The notes: a model not told the origin generated them from the letters alone. A stretch of DNA of 64,000 nucleotides from Clostridium tepidum (GCF_002008345.1 NZ_MRAE01000002.1:98833-162832); one strand, 5' to 3'. Numbered from the stretch's first letter, positions 26,434 to 35,588 are shown. Translations and numbers: made by a program.

Positions 26434-26790
26434 CTATGCCTTTTCATCTACTAGCACTCCTGCCATTTCACATAGCTTAGCTACCATATCTATTATTTTT
26501 CTAGGTGGTATTTCTTTTATTACTTCATCAGTTTTTGTATCTATTAATCTTATGGTCAAATCTCTAAATTTTCCGTAAATTTCATACTCCAAACGTATAT
26601 CTTTTCCCTCTAATAGTTTGTTTAATTTATCTACAGAATCTTTAACTTCTTTTACGCTTTCTTTATTTAAATTGTTCTGTTTTCCATTTATATCAAATTC
26701 TTTAATATTTGTATCTAACTCTATGCCACTACGTATATTATTAAAATTATCCTGTTGTTGTCTTCCTTGACTTATAACATTTACTTCCAT
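26434..26790 (-). CDS. flaG: FlaG family protein
   Basis: 118 residues. The C-terminal half is the conserved FlaG domain: VDKLNKLLEGKDIRLEYEI, then IRLIDTKTDEVIKEIPPRKI and the MAGVLVDEKA end. The N-terminus is variable and polar. FlaG influences filament length in several bacteria and is usually found next to fliD/fliS. It starts 16 bases after csrA stops. Confidence 0.88.
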   Translation of the reverse strand: MEVNVISQGRQQQDNFNNIRSGIELDTNIKEFDINGKQNNLNKESVKEVKDSVDKLNKLLEGKDIRLEYEIYGKFRDLTIRLIDTKTDEVIKEIPPRKIIDMVAKLCEMAGVLVDEKA

Positions 26791-26805
26791 GTGTTACACT
26801 TCCTT

Positions 26806-27024
26806 TTATTTAGTTTTTATATTTTTCAAAATAGAAGGATTAAACTTAGTAGCTTTTTTATTCTCTTCCTGAACTTCATTATAAAGTTCTTTTCTTAGTA
26901 TAGTTAATTTTTTAGGGGCATCTATTGCTAATTTTACAGAACCATCATCTAATTTAACTACAGTTATCTCTATGTCATCTCCTATTAAAAGAGACTCTCC
27001 TTTTTTTCTAGTTATAACTAGCAT
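26806..27024 (-). CDS. csrA: Translational regulator CsrA
   Basis: 72 residues: [20 protein letters not shown], then [19 protein letters not shown], with the RNA-contacting L4 and R6 strand and the R44 region. CsrA dimers bind ANGGA hairpins and block flagellin translation until FliW titrates them. The start codon overlaps the fliW stop by one base (TAATG), so the pair is co-expressed. Probable targets are the two flagellin leaders in this window. Confidence 0.95.
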   Translation of the reverse strand: MLVITRKKGESLLIGDDIEITVVKLDDGSVKLAIDAPKKLTILRKELYNEVQEENKKATKFNPSILKNIKTK

Positions 27025-27455
27025 TAAGCTTCCTCCTTAAATAGTGGATGTTTTATAGAATATTTATCACTATTTATTATTATTTGTTCCCCTATTTTTT
27101 CTTTTATATTTATAACAATAGGAGCTCTTAAATTTACTGTTATTTTATCTATATCTGAGCTTAAAGTAACTGTATTTAAAAGCAATGCATCTTTTTCATT
27201 CTGTAGTTTAAGGCTTTTTATTTGTTCTTCATCTAATTGTATTTCATAATCTTTTTCTATATTAAAAGGAGATGTAACTATAATACCTATATCCTCTTTT
27301 TCTACAGAATGAAAAACTGAAAAAATTTCATTATCTTCTATAGGAAATATTATAAATTTTTTTAACTCCTTAAAACCTGGTATCCCTTTTTCAAAATAAA
27401 TTATATCTTTTTCTTCATATTCTATACATCCATGATATTTCGTATTTAATTTCAT
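27024..27455 (-). CDS. fliW: Flagellar assembly factor FliW
   Basis: 143 residues with the FliW pattern: [34 protein letters not shown] and [18 protein letters not shown]. FliW binds either flagellin or CsrA, so cytosolic flagellin frees CsrA to repress its own synthesis. GCGGGGTAATT precedes the ATG. The gene follows flgL by about 80 bases and is coupled to csrA. Confidence 0.95.
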   Translation of the reverse strand: MKLNTKYHGCIEYEEKDIIYFEKGIPGFKELKKFIIFPIEDNEIFSVFHSVEKEDIGIIVTSPFNIEKDYEIQLDEEQIKSLKLQNEKDALLLNTVTLSSDIDKITVNLRAPIVINIKEKIGEQIIINSDKYSIKHPLFKEEA

Positions 27456-27537
27456 AATTACCCCGCTTTCTATACTAAAATTAGTTATATTCTATCCTTA
27501 TATTGTTATCTGTATGCTCTACTCTAGCCTCTTTATC

Positions 27538-28506
27538 CTATCTTAAATAATCCATTAGTGTTGGTTGTAAAACTTTAGCACTAGTTTGAAGGGATGATAT
27601 ATAAACAGATTGAAGTACAGCATATTCCATATTTTTTTCTACTATATCTATATCTTCTATATTAGATAAAATTTCTGTCATATTAAAATTTGTCTCTGTA
27701 TTCATTGTTTTAGCAGAATCCATTCTATTTTGCTTTGCTCCCACTTCTGCTCTTATTCTTAGCACATTATCTAAAACCTTGTCTATATCTCCTAAATTTT
27801 CACCATATAATTTATTCGTATCTGTTGGATCATCACTATCTAAATTATTCACTATATTTTCTAACAATTTTGCCAAATCTCCTCCATCTTCTAAAATTTC
27901 TTTAGCTGTTACATTATATTCCATAACTACTCCTTCAGATATTTCTGCCTTTAATTTTTCGTTCATTTGTTTATATTCATCACTATTCTTATCTGTAAGA
28001 GCAGTTCCATCTTTATTTATATAATATATAGAGTTATTTCCATTTTCATCTTTTTTTACTGCTGTTGGCTTTCCTGTAACCCTTGTACCAGAAAAAATAT
28101 ATTTGCCATCAAAAGTAGTATTCAATGTTTGAGATAAGCTACCTATTATTCCGTTCACTTCATCTTTTAAAGCCTTTCTTTCCGTTGGACCAAAGCCTGG
28201 ATCCCCTGCTTCTTGTAATTTATCCCTTATCTTTCCTAACTGTTTTCCTATTTGATCTAAAGCTGTATCTGTAACATCTAACCAGTTTATTACATTACTT
28301 ATGTTTTTATTATATTGCTTATTTGCATCTATACCTGTATAAAGTTGCATTGTTCTTATAACATTAGCTGGATCATGAGATGGTTTAGAAAAGTTTTTAC
28401 CTGTAGTTAATTGTTGCCTAATTCTATCTAAGTTCTGTAAATTATTATTCATATCAGTCATAAACGAATCTGCCATCATTTTATTTGTTATTCTCAAAAT
28501 ACTCAC
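27538..28506 (-). CDS. flgL: Flagellar hook-associated protein FlgL
   Basis: 322 residues. The N-terminus (RITNKMMADSFMTDMNNNLQNL, here given in part as RITNKMMADSF) and RQQLTTGKNFSKPSHDPAN match FlgL; the C-terminus has the flagellin-like core (SNIEDIDIVEKNMEYAVLQS) ending LMDYLR. FlgL joins the hook-filament junction with FlgK. After its TAG stop the same frame continues for 18 sense codons to a TAA at 27481. Confidence 0.93.
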   Translation of the reverse strand: MSILRITNKMMADSFMTDMNNNLQNLDRIRQQLTTGKNFSKPSHDPANVIRTMQLYTGIDANKQYNKNISNVINWLDVTDTALDQIGKQLGKIRDKLQEAGDPGFGPTERKALKDEVNGIIGSLSQTLNTTFDGKYIFSGTRVTGKPTAVKKDENGNNSIYYINKDGTALTDKNSDEYKQMNEKLKAEISEGVVMEYNVTAKEILEDGGDLAKLLENIVNNLDSDDPTDTNKLYGENLGDIDKVLDNVLRIRAEVGAKQNRMDSAKTMNTETNFNMTEILSNIEDIDIVEKNMEYAVLQSVYISSLQTSAKVLQPTLMDYLR

Positions 28507-28591
28507 CTCTTAACTTTTTTACTAAAAATCTATAGTAAACTTTTTTAGCATTTATTTAATAATTAAATCTTACATATTTTGTTATCTAATA

Positions 28592-30454
28592 TTATTTCTT
28601 AAGTCCATTTATTACTACATCTAACAATTGATCTACAGTACTTATTATTTTAGCATTAGCTTGGTAACAATGATTAAATTGTACTAAATTTGCAAATTCT
28701 TCATCTAGAGATACTCCTGATACAGAATCTCTGGATTGTTGAAATCCTGCTAAAAGAGTAGCTTGATTTTTCACCATTCTTTGAGCCTCTGCCTCATCCA
28801 CACCAAGACCACCTATAATATCATTAAAATAATTATCCATAGTCATACCTTTTGTGTCCTTTTGTAGTGTTTTCAAAAACTCACCATCATATCCATATTC
28901 TTCATTCTCTTTAAAGAACTCTCCTAAAAATTCTTTTCTAGTTGTATCATCCTTTATATCTTGTATACTCATAAATATATTTCTTAACTGTGCTATAGCT
29001 AAAGCTCTTTTTCCATCGCCTTCACCAGAATTTTCTGTTACCCCAGTTATTATTTTCATAGGGTTATTTTTTATTTCTGGGTTTATAGTTATATTTTCTG
29101 CAGTTATTTCTGTTTCATTTGATGGATCTTTACCATTAATAAAGAAATTCAAACCTTTTTCATTATCTTCCACATTAAATGTATCTTTTTGCGAATGAGT
29201 AGCATTTACAGCAAAAGCTAAAGCTTTAGCTAATTTATTTAGTTGCTCTTGATATTTATCTATATCTTGTTGTACAGACATTTGTCCTCTTAATTCTCCT
29301 GATGGGGGCTCAAATAATTTTAAATTTTTAAAATCACAACTTCCACTATCTATGGTTCCTATGATTTTATTAGCATCCTCACCAACAGAATTATTATCAT
29401 TAATCTTTACTATATTTCCATCTTTATCTGTCCATAAAACTCTGCATTCATCTAATCTTTTAAATTCTTCCTCATTCATCTTAACTGTAATTGTTCTTTT
29501 GTTATTTTCAGATTTTGTATCTCCATTTACATAGTAAGTAACTTCATACTCTACAGATTCTCCTGGTTTTGGCTCACCTTTTGGTGTTATATCTTTTATA
29601 TATGAAAATCTATATACGTTTTCCGGATCTATTCTTTGAACTAAATTTACATCATGTAATTTTCCATCACTACCTTCTATCTGAGGTGGTGTTCCCCCCA
29701 AAGGTGAAGTATTACCTTGATAATCCTTGGCGTGGTTAGAAGTTGTTAAATTTATTCCTTCAAAATTTTCTTTATCTATTTCTATACCAAACTTTGAACT
29801 TAACTTATCTAATAATAAATCTCTTCTATCCATTAAATCATTTGGTTGCTGTCCTGCTACTTTTACTTGTACAATTTCTTGATTTAATTGATTTATTTGG
29901 TTTAATATGCTATTTATTTCAAATACTGTTTGTTGTATTTCCATTTGAGCATTTTCTTTTAGTTTTAAAAGTTCATTAAAGGTATGATTTAACTCATCTG
30001 CTAAAGCCGATGCTTGTTGCATTACCACTGATTTAGCATTAGATGTTTGCGGATTTAACCCTAAATCGTGCCAAGCATCAAAAAATTTTCCAAACAATTT
30101 TGATATGCCTACGTCTGTTGGTTCATTTAATATGTTTTCTATTTGAGATAAAAACTTATCTCTACTAACAAATTGCCCTTGAACACCTAATTCTACTCTT
30201 GTTTGGTAATCCAAAAAACTATCTCTTACTCTATTTATTGCTACTATTTGAACTCCCGTCCCGACTTGACCTGGTCCTGCAATACTATTCATACTTGGTT
30301 TGCAGTAAGGCCTTGTAGTCTGAAGTTCAACCCTTTGTCTAGAATACCCTTCAGTAGTAGCATTAGCTATGTTATGGGATGTGGTGTTTATGGCTCCTTG
30401 TTGTGCAAACATACCACTTTTACCTATATTCAAAGTTCCGAATAATCCGGACAT
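28592..30454 (-). CDS. flgK: Flagellar hook-associated protein FlgK
   Basis: 620 residues from the ATG at 30454, placed 9 bases after AGGAG. The N-terminal rod/hook motif is clear (SGLFGTLNIGKSGMFAQQGA, then TSHNIANATTEGYSRQRV), as is the C-terminal VSLDEEFANLVQFNHCYQ and the AKIISTVDQLLD end. FlgK forms the first hook-filament junction ring. The gene starts a unit after the terminator at 30671-30711; flgL follows after about 85 bases. Confidence 0.95.
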   Translation of the reverse strand: MSGLFGTLNIGKSGMFAQQGAINTTSHNIANATTEGYSRQRVELQTTRPYCKPSMNSIAGPGQVGTGVQIVAINRVRDSFLDYQTRVELGVQGQFVSRDKFLSQIENILNEPTDVGISKLFGKFFDAWHDLGLNPQTSNAKSVVMQQASALADELNHTFNELLKLKENAQMEIQQTVFEINSILNQINQLNQEIVQVKVAGQQPNDLMDRRDLLLDKLSSKFGIEIDKENFEGINLTTSNHAKDYQGNTSPLGGTPPQIEGSDGKLHDVNLVQRIDPENVYRFSYIKDITPKGEPKPGESVEYEVTYYVNGDTKSENNKRTITVKMNEEEFKRLDECRVLWTDKDGNIVKINDNNSVGEDANKIIGTIDSGSCDFKNLKLFEPPSGELRGQMSVQQDIDKYQEQLNKLAKALAFAVNATHSQKDTFNVEDNEKGLNFFINGKDPSNETEITAENITINPEIKNNPMKIITGVTENSGEGDGKRALAIAQLRNIFMSIQDIKDDTTRKEFLGEFFKENEEYGYDGEFLKTLQKDTKGMTMDNYFNDIIGGLGVDEAEAQRMVKNQATLLAGFQQSRDSVSGVSLDEEFANLVQFNHCYQANAKIISTVDQLLDVVINGLKK

Positions 30455-30522
30455 ATATCTCATCTCCTGTCTATATCTTTTATATTTTTATTTTCGTAGT
30501 TACACTATAAAAGCTTTAATAC

Positions 30523-30654
30523 AATAAACAATGAGCAATAAGCAATAATTAATGTTCAATTGCAACTTTATATTTAGATTATTGTCAATTGTTCATCGAT
30601 AATTGTTAATTAATCACTGATAATTAATCATTGTTCATTGATAATTGTTCATAA
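30523..30654. repeat. AT-rich degenerate repeats upstream of flgK
   Basis: Short units such as AATTGTTCAT, GATAATTGTT and GATAATTAAT recur in both orientations across about 130 bases. This kind of non-coding repeat is common in clostridia and prone to length change. The 250-base gap 30464-30712 holds this, a terminator and no gene. Confidence 0.6.
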
Positions 30655-30670
30655 TTTTTATATAAAAATA

Positions 30671-30711
30671 GGCAAAGACTATGCAAGGCTTATAGCCTTT
30701 TGTCTTGCCTG
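30671..30711 (-). terminator. Terminator after flgN
   Basis: An imperfect two-part hairpin (AGGCAA..GAC with GTCTTGCCT, and AAGGC-ttata-GCCTT inside) followed on the minus strand by ATTTTTATA, beginning just after the flgN stop. Confidence 0.7.
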
Positions 30712-30712
30712 T

Positions 30713-31117
30713 TTATCGTCTTCCATAAGGTCCATAGGTTCTAGGAGTCCTATCTGGATTTAATATAGCCAAAATATTAGTAGTTAAAGATATAGCTTGT
30801 TTTATTAGCATATCATTACTATCTTTTTGAAGTTTTATTTCATCTAGTAGATTGGTAGCCTCTTTGTATATTTCTTTAAGCTCTTTATCTTCTGAATTAG
30901 TTACGAATTCTTTCATAGAACTCTCTCCTATTAGATTGCGTCTAGCCATTTCCTTTTGGGCTAATTCCTTGCATTTTTCTTCTATATCTACAGCTATTTT
31001 ATCTAGTTCAAAAGTTTTTTTAAAGGCAATGAACTTATACTGATCATCTAGAAGATTTAAGAGTTCTTTTAATACTACTATTTCTTCTTTTAATGATTGT
31101 TTTATTTTTTTTTCCAT
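30713..31117 (-). CDS. flgN: FlgK/FlgL export chaperone FlgN
   Basis: 134 residues, helical, with the FlgN-type pattern (LKEELLNLLDDQYKFIAF, in the gene as LKELLNLLDDQYKFIAFKK, then DIEEKCKELAQKE) and a C-terminal TLNILAI-like segment (SLTTNILAILNPDRTPRTYG). FlgN keeps FlgK and FlgL export-competent. It overlaps the flgM stop at one base and precedes flgK, the normal order. Confidence 0.85.
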   Translation of the reverse strand: MEKKIKQSLKEEIVVLKELLNLLDDQYKFIAFKKTFELDKIAVDIEEKCKELAQKEMARRNLIGESSMKEFVTNSEDKELKEIYKEATNLLDEIKLQKDSNDMLIKQAISLTTNILAILNPDRTPRTYGPYGRR

Positions 31118-31398
31118 TAAAGATTCTCCTTAATATTATTTAACATTTTTTTTGCTATTAATTTTGAATCAACTTTATAGGTGCCTTTTTCTATTTTATC
31201 TTTTATATCATTTATTCTTTCTACTCTTTCTTTTTCATTTAAAAATTTATCATCTAAAGAATAAGCAGTTAATTTTCTACCTACATTTGATATTTCTATT
31301 TTGTCTTTTAAACTTTTTACTTCTTCTTTTTCTATTACTTTTTTATTAGCATTGTAAGCATTTATACTATTTGTCATACCTACACTATTTATCTTCAT
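31117..31398 (-). CDS. flgM: Anti-sigma-D factor FlgM
   Basis: 93 residues. The N-terminus (MKINSVGMTNSINAYN) and the C-terminal sigma-binding helices (RVERINDIKDKIEKGTYKVD, SKLIAKKMLNNI) are typical of Gram-positive FlgM. It holds SigD inactive until the hook is complete. It is the first gene of the late flagellar run and is preceded by its own SigD-type promoter, which gives feedback control. Confidence 0.9.
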   Translation of the reverse strand: MKINSVGMTNSINAYNANKKVIEKEEVKSLKDKIEISNVGRKLTAYSLDDKFLNEKERVERINDIKDKIEKGTYKVDSKLIAKKMLNNIKENL

Positions 31399-31464
31399 AT
31401 ATATACACTCCCAAATATATTTTTAACCTACAATTAACTGTGGTTTTCTCCTGTTGCACTATTA

Positions 31465-31491
31465 TTATCGAAAACCTTATATTAAGGTTTA
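31465..31491 (-). promoter_or_regulatory. SigD promoter of flgM, with an internal inverted repeat
   Basis: TAAA, 17 bases, CGATAA on the minus strand, 67 bases before flgM. The spacer and -35 contain a palindrome, AAACCTTA and TAAGGTTT, around TAT, which could bind a regulator. Confidence 0.65.
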
Positions 31492-31804
31492 TACCCTTTA
31501 GTATCGATAAAATAGCTTTTTTATTCTTAATGTCCCTCTATTTTTCTGCTTTAATTATAAAATTAATCATATTAAACTTCTTATAATATGACGTATATAA
31601 TTAAGTTAATAATCACTTATATTTATACTTGTTTATCTAAGTATATATAAATACCTAGTTTATTATATTATATTTTTTATAATAAAGTATATATGAATTT
31701 ATAAAAAACATAAAATTTAATAAAATATATATTTTATTTATACACTTAAACATTCAGAATTAAAATATTTTATTTCTAAATTTATAGATTTTGCTTTATG
31801 AAGT

Positions 31805-31853
31805 AAAAAAGGTGTATCAAAATAAATCTATTTAATCTTGATACACCTTTTTT
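31805..31853 (-). terminator. Terminator of the chemotaxis/switch operon
   Basis: A 16-bp perfect stem, AAAAAAGGTGTATCAA against TTGATACACCTTTTTT, with a 17-nt loop, directly after the fliY stop. It can work in both directions. Confidence 0.88.
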
Positions 31854-31861
31854 ATACAATT

Positions 31862-33067
31862 TTATTTTCCTAAAGATTTTATTCTATCCTTACTACTAAC
31901 TATACTAGTTATCCTTACCCCAAAGTTTTCATCTACTACAACTACTTCCCCATAGGCTACTTTTTTACCATTAACTTGTATTTCTACTGGTTCTTCTGCT
32001 AATTTATCCAATTCTATTAAAGAACCATTACCTAAATTTAGTATATCTTTTACATTCATTTTTGTTCTTCCTAATACTACAGATATTTGAAGTGGTACAT
32101 CTAATATTAAATCTATATTATTAGGCATAGTTGTTGCAGATTCTTGTGCTGATAATGGTTCAAAGGACGCCTGTTTTACTTCTATCTTTGGAGTTTCTCT
32201 TTCTATTGGTTTTTCATATACAACTTCCTGCCTTGCTTCTGGTTGCGTTACTTGTGGTTGCTTTGGCTCTGGTTGTTTTGGAGATTCTTCTACTTTAATA
32301 GTTTCTTTTTTATCTAAAGCTGGTTCTGAAGTGGAGTTCTCCTCTGCTGTTGGTTCATCTATATTTTCTTCTCCCATCATAATTGCAACTATTTTTTTAG
32401 CTGTTTTCATAGGCAGTAACTGCATTATACTACTATCCACTAACTCACCTATATTTAAAGAAAAAGATACCAAAACTACTGGTTCATCATCACTTATTCC
32501 CTCAGCTAATGGTGCTGTCAAATCAGACCAAATCTTTGATACTGGTGGTGATATATTTACTTCTCTTGCAAACATAGTAGCCATAGATGTAGCTGCTGAA
32601 CCTATCATTTGATTCATTGCTTCTGATACAGCACTTATTTCTATTTCTGATAGTTCTTTTATTTCACCTTCAACAATTCCATTTCCGCCCATCATTAAAT
32701 TTGATATTACAGAGGCATCATCAATTTTCATAACTAATAGATTTTCTCCTACTATACCACTAGTATATTTTACCTCTAAGGCTATATTAGGAATCTCAAA
32801 AGAGTTTTTCAATCTTTCTAATGTTGTAACACTTACTACAGGTGTTGTTATATTAACCTGTTGATTTATTATGGTTGAAAGCGCTGTGGAGGCTGAGCCC
32901 ATAGATATATTTCCTACTTCCCCTAAAAGATCTTTCTCAAGATCTGTAAGATCGGGTAACTGTGGTAATTCAGTATCTGTTGCTTCTTTTTTTTCTTCCT
33001 CCTCTTGGCTTCCCTCTCCATTTAGAAGAGCATTTATTTCTTCCTGTGAAAGAAACCCGTTACTCAT
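31862..33067 (-). CDS. fliY: Flagellar motor switch phosphatase FliY
   Basis: 401 residues from the ATG at 33067 (AAGGATG upstream; 8-base overlap with fliM). The N-terminal FLSQEEINALLNG is the CheY-phosphate-binding peptide. A CheC-like domain follows with two phosphatase helices, DLLGEVGNISMGSAS and SAVSEAMNQMIGSAATS (Glu-x-x-Asn pairs). A proline/glutamate-rich linker (about 240-310) leads to a C-terminal SpoA/FliN domain (VPLQISVVLGRTKM). FliY replaces FliN in Firmicutes, forms the C-ring and dephosphorylates CheY. Confidence 0.93.
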   Translation of the reverse strand: MSNGFLSQEEINALLNGEGSQEEEEKKEATDTELPQLPDLTDLEKDLLGEVGNISMGSASTALSTIINQQVNITTPVVSVTTLERLKNSFEIPNIALEVKYTSGIVGENLLVMKIDDASVISNLMMGGNGIVEGEIKELSEIEISAVSEAMNQMIGSAATSMATMFAREVNISPPVSKIWSDLTAPLAEGISDDEPVVLVSFSLNIGELVDSSIMQLLPMKTAKKIVAIMMGEENIDEPTAEENSTSEPALDKKETIKVEESPKQPEPKQPQVTQPEARQEVVYEKPIERETPKIEVKQASFEPLSAQESATTMPNNIDLILDVPLQISVVLGRTKMNVKDILNLGNGSLIELDKLAEEPVEIQVNGKKVAYGEVVVVDENFGVRITSIVSSKDRIKSLGK

Positions 33068-34055
33068 AACTTTCCACATCCTTATCTATTTGATCTAGTA
33101 TTTGTAACCCTATATTCTTGCCTATAATTCCTGGTTTAGCATAATAAGCTTGTTCTTCTTCTATTAATAAACGGACAGGCTCCTTAGTTTTAGTATCTAA
33201 GGCTACCACATCTCCTACAGCTAATCTTAAAAAGTCATCAACTGTAATTGAAGTTCTTCCTAATTCAGCAGTTAATTCCATGCTAACTATATTTATTCTA
33301 TCCTTTAGCTTAGATGAAGATTCTTCTATTGATTCTTCATCATTTTCTCTAAACCAATATTGAACTACTAGCTTATCTAAAACTTTTTCTATGCTCAAAT
33401 ATGGTATACAAATATTTATAAAAGTATTACTTTTTCCCATTTCTACAGAGAAAGTTATTAAAGCTACAGGTTCTGTTGGAGCTAGTGTTTGGTTTAAAGC
33501 TGGATTGGTTTCTAAACTTTCTATTTCAACGTCAACTTCCATTACATCTTCCCAAGCTAATTTTAAATTTGTTATAAGTCCTGTGTTTATTTGTTTCATT
33601 ATATTTTTATCTATATCTGTAAACTCTCTCATTTTGTAGTTTCCATTGCCATTTCCCCCTAAAAGTACATCTATCATTTGAAATACAAATTGAGGATTTG
33701 TTTCAAATAATATAGATCCGTTTAAAGGTGGCATTTTAAATATAGTTAAAATTGTTGGATTTGGCACAGAGTGAATAAATTCTTCATAAGTTATCTGCTG
33801 AACTGATTCTATCTTAACTTTCACATTACTTCTAACCTGAGCTGTTAAATAATTTGATATTATTCTTGCATAATTATCATGTATAAGCTCTAAGGTTCTT
33901 ATGTGATCTTTAGAAAACTTTTGAGGTCTTTTAAAATCATAGGGCTTTACTTTTTGTTTTTCCTCTTCCTTGGGAACCTCATCTGGTGTTATTTCTCCTG
34001 AAGATAGAGCAGATAAAAGGGCATCTATTTCACCCTGGGATAATATTTCTGCCAT
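33060..34055 (-). CDS. fliM: Flagellar motor switch protein FliM
   Basis: 331 residues. The N-terminal LSQGEIDALLSAL binds CheY-phosphate; the middle is the CheC-like FliM domain (KFSKDHIRTLELIHDNYAR, VLLGGNGNG); the C-terminal ~80 residues are a SpoA domain (LGRTSITVDDFLRLAVGDVV). With FliY and FliG it forms the rotor switch. It is translationally coupled to fliY by an ATGAGTAA overlap. Confidence 0.94.
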   Translation of the reverse strand: MAEILSQGEIDALLSALSSGEITPDEVPKEEEKQKVKPYDFKRPQKFSKDHIRTLELIHDNYARIISNYLTAQVRSNVKVKIESVQQITYEEFIHSVPNPTILTIFKMPPLNGSILFETNPQFVFQMIDVLLGGNGNGNYKMREFTDIDKNIMKQINTGLITNLKLAWEDVMEVDVEIESLETNPALNQTLAPTEPVALITFSVEMGKSNTFINICIPYLSIEKVLDKLVVQYWFRENDEESIEESSSKLKDRINIVSMELTAELGRTSITVDDFLRLAVGDVVALDTKTKEPVRLLIEEEQAYYAKPGIIGKNIGLQILDQIDKDVESYE

Positions 34056-34082
34056 ATATTTCCCTCATTTCCTTTTTGAGAA

Positions 34083-34478
34083 TTATAATAATTTATCTAT
34101 ATCTATTAATGTGACTATTCTATCTTGAAAGTTAATTATTCCTTCTATATATTCCTTTCTTTTTTCATCTGAGGATCTTTCTATTAGATTTTCTTCTACA
34201 TCTAAAACTTCATATACGTCATCTACAACTATTCCCACCAATTCATCTTCTATTTCTAATATTATTATATTGTTTTGACTTTTATCTCCCTTTGGTATAT
34301 CTAACAAAAGATTTATATCTAAAAGCGATATAATATTTCCTCTTAAATTTATAAGTCCTTTTATATGAGCTGGTGCTTTAGGCACTCTAGTTACTTCCAT
34401 AGCATCATTTATACTTTGTATTCTATCAGTTTGAACTGCAAACTGTTCGTTATTTAATTTAAATATTACAACTTGCAA
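34083..34478 (-). CDS. cheW: Chemotaxis scaffold protein CheW
   Basis: 131 residues from a TTG at 34478 (MQVVIFKLNNEQFAVQ), chosen because AAGGAGG lies 7 bases upstream; the frame to 34496 would place the start on the ribosome binding site itself. It has the CheW beta-barrel pattern: HIKGLINLRGNIISLLDI and GIVVDDVYEVLDV. It couples chemoreceptors to CheA. A second CheW is at 40060-40506. GAAAG-GAGG-CTTTC, a hairpin with the Shine-Dalgarno in the loop, covers the start region. Confidence 0.9.
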   Translation of the reverse strand: MQVVIFKLNNEQFAVQTDRIQSINDAMEVTRVPKAPAHIKGLINLRGNIISLLDINLLLDIPKGDKSQNNIIILEIEDELVGIVVDDVYEVLDVEENLIERSSDEKRKEYIEGIINFQDRIVTLIDIDKLL

Positions 34479-34507
34479 AGGAAAGCCTCCTTTCAAAATA
34501 AACCATC

Positions 34508-34535
34508 AGTGCATTAAAAAATTTTCTAATGCACT
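34508..34535 (-). terminator. Hairpin between cheY and cheW
   Basis: AGTGCATTA and TAATGCACT form a 9-bp stem with a 10-nt loop, with a weak T-run after it on the minus strand. It may be an attenuator or processing site within the operon. Confidence 0.4.
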
Positions 34536-34574
34536 TATAGTTTTTTACTTTAAGAAATAAAATCTCTCTTTTAA

Positions 34575-34934
34575 TTATCCTACAACTTTTTTAATAGCTT
34601 CTAAAACTCTATCTGCTTGGAACGGTTTTACTATAAAATCTTTTGCTCCTGCTTTTATAGCATCCATAACCATTGTTTGTTGTCCCATAGCACTACACAT
34701 TATTATTTTTGCCCCAGCGTCAAATTCTCTTATGGCTTTTACTGCTTCTATTCCATCCATATCTGGCATAGTTATATCCATAGTTACTACGTCTGGTTGT
34801 TCTTTTTTATATAACTCTACAGCCTTTAATCCATTATTAGCTTCTCCTACAACTTCAAATCCATTCTTTTCTAATATATCTTTTATCATCATTCTCATAA
34901 ATGCAGCGTCATCAACAATTAATACTTTTGCCAT
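34575..34934 (-). CDS. cheY: Chemotaxis response regulator CheY
   Basis: 119 residues, a lone receiver domain. The acidic pocket is VDDAAFMR (8-15), the phosphorylated residue is D53 in VTMDITMPDMDG, and K103 lies in FIVKPF. CheA phosphorylates it; CheY-phosphate binds FliM and FliY. GGAGGGAAAGAAAA precedes the ATG. Confidence 0.95.
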   Translation of the reverse strand: MAKVLIVDDAAFMRMMIKDILEKNGFEVVGEANNGLKAVELYKKEQPDVVTMDITMPDMDGIEAVKAIREFDAGAKIIMCSAMGQQTMVMDAIKAGAKDFIVKPFQADRVLEAIKKVVG

Positions 34935-34961
34935 TTTTCTTTCCCTCCAAATTAATACAAA

Positions 34962-35561
34962 TTAATTTACTCCTAATGTATTTAATATTTTTTCTAATGA
35001 ACCAGGCATTGGTATATAATAAAAATGCCCGCTTATTTCTGATCCATCTTCTTTGAATACAGTTTCAATATCCAAAACATTTTCATTATATTGTCCTGCT
35101 TCTATAAATGTAGTAGACAATATTGCTCCTAACATATCATAAGATACTGCTGGAACAGATGGTGTTATGGTTAAATTAGTGAATTTGGCTATAGCATTCA
35201 TATATGAAGCAGATATTATATTTCCTATTTCACACATTACTGAATTTCCCATATCACTTAATTCTTCCTCTTTCATGCCTGTTAATCTATGAACTAAATC
35301 TAATGCTGTACTTTTTTCAAATACAAACAATATATTTCCTGGAGTATCTCCTAATACTCTTACCAATACCCCAACAGCTACTTTTTCATCTCCTATTTCT
35401 GCCATTACCTCTTCAAAAGGAACAATATTTATATTAGGTACATTCATATCTATTTTTCTACCTAAAAGTTGTGATAATGCTGTAGCTGCGTTTCCTGTTC
35501 CTATATTTGATACTTCTTTAAGTGCATCTAATTGAAGAGGAGTCATATTATTGTAATCCAT
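34962..35561 (-). CDS. cheC: CheY-phosphate phosphatase CheC
   Basis: 199 residues with both phosphatase helices, DALKEVSNIGTGNAATAL and SVMCEIGNIISASY (each Asp/Ser-x3-Glu-x2-Asn). CheC removes phosphate from CheY and is stimulated by CheD, which is also encoded here (39555-40043). It lies between cheA and cheY in the operon. Confidence 0.93.
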   Translation of the reverse strand: MDYNNMTPLQLDALKEVSNIGTGNAATALSQLLGRKIDMNVPNINIVPFEEVMAEIGDEKVAVGVLVRVLGDTPGNILFVFEKSTALDLVHRLTGMKEEELSDMGNSVMCEIGNIISASYMNAIAKFTNLTITPSVPAVSYDMLGAILSTTFIEAGQYNENVLDIETVFKEDGSEISGHFYYIPMPGSLEKILNTLGVN

Positions 35562-35588
35562 ATATATAAGACCTCCTATGAGATTTTA

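Larger units (their letters stand above)
31399..31861. other. Intergenic region between flgM and fliY
   Basis: 463 bases holding the flgM promoter (31465-31491) and the fliY terminator (31805-31853). Nothing else recognisable; the middle is AT-rich. Confidence 0.6.

Noticed and set aside
30464..30712. CRISPR array
   Set aside because: The repeats are short, degenerate and in both orientations, with no regular spacers or cas genes.
31399..31586. Hydrophobic plus-strand frames opposite flgM and its promoter
   Set aside because: They are antisense or AT-driven frames without ribosome sites, typical of low-GC DNA.
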